Assembly: GCA_013298325.1 (NCBI GenBank)
Contig: JAAFHJ010000152.1
Span: forward strand, 1 to 9,233
DNA: 9,233 nucleotides
Reading direction: 5' to 3'
Origin: Myxococcales bacterium
GTDB lineage: Bacteria; Myxococcota_A; Polyangia; Polyangiales; Polyangiaceae
Shown here: one piece after another, positions 6,814 to 9,233 of the stretch
Layout: each line of letters opens with the position of its first letter
Numbering within the stretch: position 1 is the first letter of the stretch
The notes under the pieces: generated by a model
The model's database searches: none
Told to the model about the DNA's origin: nothing
The model's input: the letters and a program-made list of their open reading frames with translations, nothing else
Program-made: the position numbers and the translations under genes

Positions 6814-7878
6814 TCAGAGGCTCCCCTTCGGGAGGGTGATGGTGGTGCGGGTTCGGCCGGGACCGTCGGCGGCGACAGAGTTCATTGCGACCGAGCCACG
6901 TCCGTCGGTCGCCGAGGCGACGCGCTTTCGAAGAATTTCGAGGCCATGTCCGCCTTGGCGCGGCCCCCGGAATTCTCCCGGATTTTCAATCGTCACAACC
7001 ACGAAATTCCCATCATCGGTCAATGTGAAGGAGACGTCGCCTCGGTGGCCCGCGCCGGGGCCGTGCTTCATCGCATTTTCCGCCGCCGGGAGGAGCAGCA
7101 TCGGCGGAACGCGGACGTCCGGAAGAACGGCGGGGACGTCCATGTGGAGACGGAACGCGTCTGGGTCCCGAATGCGATGAAGTTCGAACAAGTCACGGAC
7201 GATGGCGACCTCCTTCGCGAGGGGCCAGCGCTCTTCCTGGATGCCGGCGAGCACCGCGCGAAGCATCTCCGAGAGTCGCAAGATCGCCTGTTCGGCGACG
7301 AGCCCATCTTCGCGACACCATTCAGCGATCGCGTTGAGAGTATTGAACAAAAAATGGGGGTCGAGATGATTGCGGAGTGCAAGCAATCGCGCCTCTTCCC
7401 GCTCCTGCGAGAGCCGCTCGGCGCGGGCACGCTCCCGGGAGAACCCTTCTTCAAGGTCGATGTCGCGGGCGAGGCCCCAGCCGCCGGCCCAATAGAGGCC
7501 CAGGCAGACGAGCAGCGACGGGCGCGTCGTCATGAACGTTGGCGGAATGCCAAGAAGGCGCGGAATGACCGAGCCGGCCGTCGCAATCACCGCCACGCCG
7601 ACGGCGGCGTAGAGGCCAAGGCGCACGAAGCCGTCACGGACCTCCTCGGTCGCGGGGAAGAGGGAGCGCCAGGCGGCCGGCGCGGTGAGCAGGAAAAGAA
7701 GCACAAGTGCGACGCCGAGCGGAAGGCCGAGGGGATCTCCGGAATAGCGCTGTTGCAGGTACAATACAGGGACCGCGACGAGCACGACAGGAACGGCGCG
7801 GCGGGGCGCAGCGAGGGCACGGAGGGTCGCACGGAGCACGGCGCGAGCATTCCACAGCTTCCGCCGGAACGGGGGCAC
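6814..7878 (-). CDS. LytS-type membrane sensor histidine kinase
   Basis: About 354 aa from the GTG at 7878. Four hydrophobic helices (about 28-44, 50-70, 86-106, 120-138) have only short loops between them, so there is no extracytoplasmic sensor domain; sensing is probably within the membrane or through a partner. A charged coiled-coil-like linker (GFSRERARAERLSQEREEAR) leads to the His_kinase (PF06580-type) phospho-acceptor LDPHFLFNTLNAIAEW (His175). The HATPase region follows with PPMLLLPAAENAMKHG (N-box Asn268) and GGHGLEILRKRV (G-box). The frame stays open to a TTG at 8016, but that codon lies in the U-tract of the upstream terminator, so it is rejected as the start. A GTG at 7839 is the main alternative; it keeps all four helices and has GGAA 10 nt before it. 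It is paired with the LytTR regulator 36 nt downstream. Confidence 0.93.
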   Translation of the reverse strand: MPPFRRKLWNARAVLRATLRALAAPRRAVPVVLVAVPVLYLQQRYSGDPLGLPLGVALVLLFLLTAPAAWRSLFPATEEVRDGFVRLGLYAAVGVAVIATAGSVIPRLLGIPPTFMTTRPSLLVCLGLYWAGGWGLARDIDLEEGFSRERARAERLSQEREEARLLALRNHLDPHFLFNTLNAIAEWCREDGLVAEQAILRLSEMLRAVLAGIQEERWPLAKEVAIVRDLFELHRIRDPDAFRLHMDVPAVLPDVRVPPMLLLPAAENAMKHGPGAGHRGDVSFTLTDDGNFVVVTIENPGEFRGPRQGGHGLEILRKRVASATDGRGSVAMNSVAADGPGRTRTTITLPKGSL

Positions 7879-7891
7879 CGACCGGCGAACG

Positions 7892-7932
7892 GTCGCGAAG
7901 CGCCCATGAGCGGCGGACGGGCGCTTCGCGAC
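7892..7932. repeat. Perfect 14-bp inverted repeat in the kinase leader
   Basis: The arms GTCGCGAAGCGCCC (7892-7905) and GGGCGCTTCGCGAC (7919-7932) are exact reverse complements around a 13-nt spacer. It lies just upstream of the preferred kinase GTG (7878). It could be a protein-binding operator or, in RNA, a very stable hairpin close to the start that limits translation. There is no T-tract after it, so it is not a typical terminator. Confidence 0.8.
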
Positions 7933-7936
7933 GCTT

Positions 7937-8007
7937 CCAGCAATTTCGCTGGCTGGACCCCATCGAATTGGGCCCGCCGTCTCTCGCGACGCGAACGGAC
8001 GGGCCCA
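7937..8007 (-). promoter_or_regulatory. Kinase leader with two more dyads; promoter expected here
   Basis: This segment lies between the terminator of the E1 operon and the histidine kinase, so the kinase promoter should be in or near it. It holds two further dyads: TGGGCCCG/CGGGCCCA (7969-7976 and 8000-8007) and CCAGC/GCTGG around AATTTC (7937-7952). I could not pick out a convincing -35/-10 pair. The translated frame across it shows no domain or signal sequence. Confidence 0.4.
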
Positions 8008-8008
8008 C

Positions 8009-8047
8009 AAAAACAAACAGCAATCCTTCCGAAGAAGAATTGCTGTT
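8009..8047 (-). terminator. Intrinsic terminator with UUCG tetraloop
   Basis: Reading the minus strand from 8047, the arm AACAGCAATTCTTC pairs with GAAGGATTGCTGTT. This is a 14-bp stem with a single G-U wobble, closed by a C(UUCG)G tetraloop (8033-8030). The tail TTTGTTTTTG follows at once. It begins 21 nt after the E1 beta stop, and its direction and position make it the terminator of the dehydrogenase operon. Confidence 0.93.
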
Positions 8048-8067
8048 CCGACACACAGGGGACGCCG

Positions 8068-9132
8068 TCAGGGCTGGTGACGGTGGAGCGTGCGTACGGC
8101 GTCGATGATCCCTTCGAGCTGGGGAACACTCGCCTTTTCGAGGTTGTCCGCGAGGCCGATGCCCGGCACGAAGGCGCCGGCGAGGAGCTTCGGTGCCGCC
8201 CACAATTCGTAAAAGAGTTCGTCGACGGTGCGGCGAATGAGGTGCTCGCCAAAATTGGTGACCTCGGTCTCTTCATTCACGAAGAGGACTTTGTGGGTCT
8301 TCTTCACCGAAGCGACGATCGCCGGCCAGTCGTAGGGGTGAAGCGAGCGGAGGTCGATGACCTCGGTGTCGATCCCTTCTTTTGCAAGTTCTTCCGCGGC
8401 CTTGACGGCCATCGGGAGCGTGCGTCCGTAGGTGATGACCGACACGTGGGACCCGCGCCGGGCGACGCGCGCCTCGCCGATCGGGATGAAGAGGTCCTCG
8501 ACGGCGGGCCACTGGGGCGTCCACTGGCTGCGGTCGCCGAGGGGGGCGTCGATCATCTTTGAGAGGAGACGGTCGTCATCGGGCTCGCCGGGGATCCGCT
8601 CGTCGGGGCCGTTCGCCTTCGCGCGGAGGAGGCCCTTCGGTGCAAGATACATGACCGGGTTCGGGTCGACGATCGCCGACAAAAGCAGCCCGTAGGCGTC
8701 GCGCGGGTTCGACGGGATCACGATCTTCCAACCGGGGATGTGGGTCGCCGTCGCGTCGAAGGAGTGCGAATGGTAGACGCTGCCGCGGATGCCAGCACCG
8801 ACCGGCGTCATGCAGACCATCGGCATGTTGTAGGCGCCGTTCGAGCACCAGAGGGTGTTCCCGGCGAGCTTCAACAGGTCGATAGTATTGTAAATGTAGT
8901 CGCAGAACTGGATCTCGGCGACGGGGCGCTGCCCAGCCATCGCGAGGCCCATGGCGGTGCCGATGATGCCGCGCTCATCGAGGGGCGAGTTCCAGGCGGT
9001 CTTGAGCCCCTGGGTCGCGGTGAAGACGCCGCCGAGCGGCGGACCGACGTCCTCGCCGAAGATGTCGGTCACGCCGTGGCGCGTCTCTCCGACGTGAAGT
9101 GCGAGACGAATGGCTTGAACCAAGGTCGCCAT
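8068..9132 (-). CDS. 2-oxoacid (branched-chain type) dehydrogenase E1 beta subunit
   Basis: A 354-aa thiamine-diphosphate enzyme subunit. With E1 alpha it would decarboxylate a 2-oxoacid and pass the acyl group to a lipoyl E2. The transketolase pyrimidine-binding domain spans about 1-170: FGEDVG (25-30), LDERGIIGTAMGLA with Glu53 in the cofactor-activating position, RPVAEIQFCDYIY (69-81), GIRGSVYHSHSFDA and GWKIVIPSNPRDAYGLL. The transketolase C-terminal domain spans about 214-345 (VSVITYGRTLPMAVKAAEEL, EVIDLRSLHPYD, VNEETEV). The AEIQFCDYIY and YHSHS segments resemble branched-chain (Bkd) E1 beta more than pyruvate E1 beta, but the substrate is not certain. Residues 172-213 form a longer inter-domain linker than usual. 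ATG 9132 has AAGGAG upstream and sits 2 nt after the stop of the E1 alpha tail. No E2 or E3 gene follows; a terminator ends the operon. Confidence 0.94.
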   Translation of the reverse strand: MATLVQAIRLALHVGETRHGVTDIFGEDVGPPLGGVFTATQGLKTAWNSPLDERGIIGTAMGLAMAGQRPVAEIQFCDYIYNTIDLLKLAGNTLWCSNGAYNMPMVCMTPVGAGIRGSVYHSHSFDATATHIPGWKIVIPSNPRDAYGLLLSAIVDPNPVMYLAPKGLLRAKANGPDERIPGEPDDDRLLSKMIDAPLGDRSQWTPQWPAVEDLFIPIGEARVARRGSHVSVITYGRTLPMAVKAAEELAKEGIDTEVIDLRSLHPYDWPAIVASVKKTHKVLFVNEETEVTNFGEHLIRRTVDELFYELWAAPKLLAGAFVPGIGLADNLEKASVPQLEGIIDAVRTLHRHQP

Positions 9133-9134
9133 GG

Positions 9135-9233
9135 TCAGCGATCTCCTTCAGATTTTGCGGCGGCGCGGGCGGCATCGCCCACGTGATCGGTGTCGGCGAA
9201 AATGTGATTCCAGATCGTCTCCAGATCGGAAGA
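9135..9233 (-). CDS. Partial CDS: probable E1 alpha subunit C-terminus
   Basis: The last 32 codons of a gene that continues beyond the right edge. They encode SSDLETIWNHIFADTDHVGD and then an Ala/Lys-rich end closing with SEGDR and TGA. The frame is open to the edge and stops 2 nt before the E1 beta ATG, with the E1 beta ribosome site inside its final codons. Alpha and beta E1 genes are normally adjacent in this order, so an E1 alpha identity is inferred from context; the fragment itself has no diagnostic motif. Confidence 0.7.
   Translation of the reverse strand, partial: SSDLETIWNHIFADTDHVGDAARAAAKSEGDR

Noticed and set aside
6821..6834. CTCCC/GGGAG hairpin near the end of the kinase gene
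   Set aside because: It is inside the coding region, has only 5 bp and no T-tract, and the regulator gene follows in the same operon.
6793..8562. Long plus-strand open frame of about 589 codons
   Set aside because: It lies antisense to the histidine kinase and E1 beta genes, spans the terminator, and its product is a Glu/Arg/Gly-rich string with no domain. It is a typical GC-rich shadow of well-supported genes.
1..9233. CRISPR arrays, tRNA or rRNA genes, insertion sequences, phage genes
   Set aside because: No repeat-spacer pattern, no tRNA-like cloverleaf, no transposase or integrase motifs and no flanking terminal repeats were seen.

Overview
The window is a GC-rich, densely packed bacterial stretch. 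It most likely comes from a Myxococcota (Polyangiales-like) genome. The signs are a small ribbon-helix-helix protein with the SLYFP...DRSLSWVVQRAWK signature I associate with myxobacteria, two Asp/Gly/Ala-rich lipoproteins, a formylglycine-generating-enzyme-like domain with the GGRLCTAAEWEYAC signature, GTG/TTG starts and very few gaps. The taxonomic call is an inference from style and families, not from a marker gene.

Layout. Positions 1-191 hold no supported gene, only possible RNA hairpins. A plus-strand operon follows: a 74-aa ribbon-helix-helix protein (192-416), an alpha/beta hydrolase (425-1402), and an outer-membrane-type lipoprotein whose body looks like a Fam20C/PI3K-like kinase fold (1399-2496, GTGA overlap with the hydrolase). 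This run meets a minus-strand block at a convergent junction near 2500-2516.

The minus strand, read right to left, starts with the tail of a 2-oxoacid dehydrogenase E1 alpha gene (9135-9233) and the complete E1 beta gene (8068-9132). A textbook intrinsic terminator with a UUCG-capped 14-bp stem (8009-8047) ends that operon. Next come a structured leader carrying a perfect 14-bp inverted repeat (7892-7932), a LytS-type membrane histidine kinase (6814-7878), its LytTR response regulator (6046-6777), a polytopic DUF4173/DUF4153-like membrane protein (4147-5934), a lipoprotein with a degenerate FGE/SUMF1 domain (2857-4074), and a small CxxC...CxxC zinc-ribbon-like protein (2516-2836).

The most interesting reading is a self-contained signalling unit. 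The histidine kinase has no visible extracytoplasmic sensor domain. Its regulator belongs to the LytTR class, which binds paired direct repeats about 21 bp apart. The 111-bp gap between the regulator and the membrane-protein gene carries an exact 10-bp direct repeat at a 21-bp period, next to an AT-rich promoter-like segment. This predicts that the kinase/regulator pair directly controls the membrane protein and perhaps the lipoprotein and zinc-ribbon genes after it. The second highlight is the lipoprotein predicted to carry a secreted Fam20-like kinase domain.
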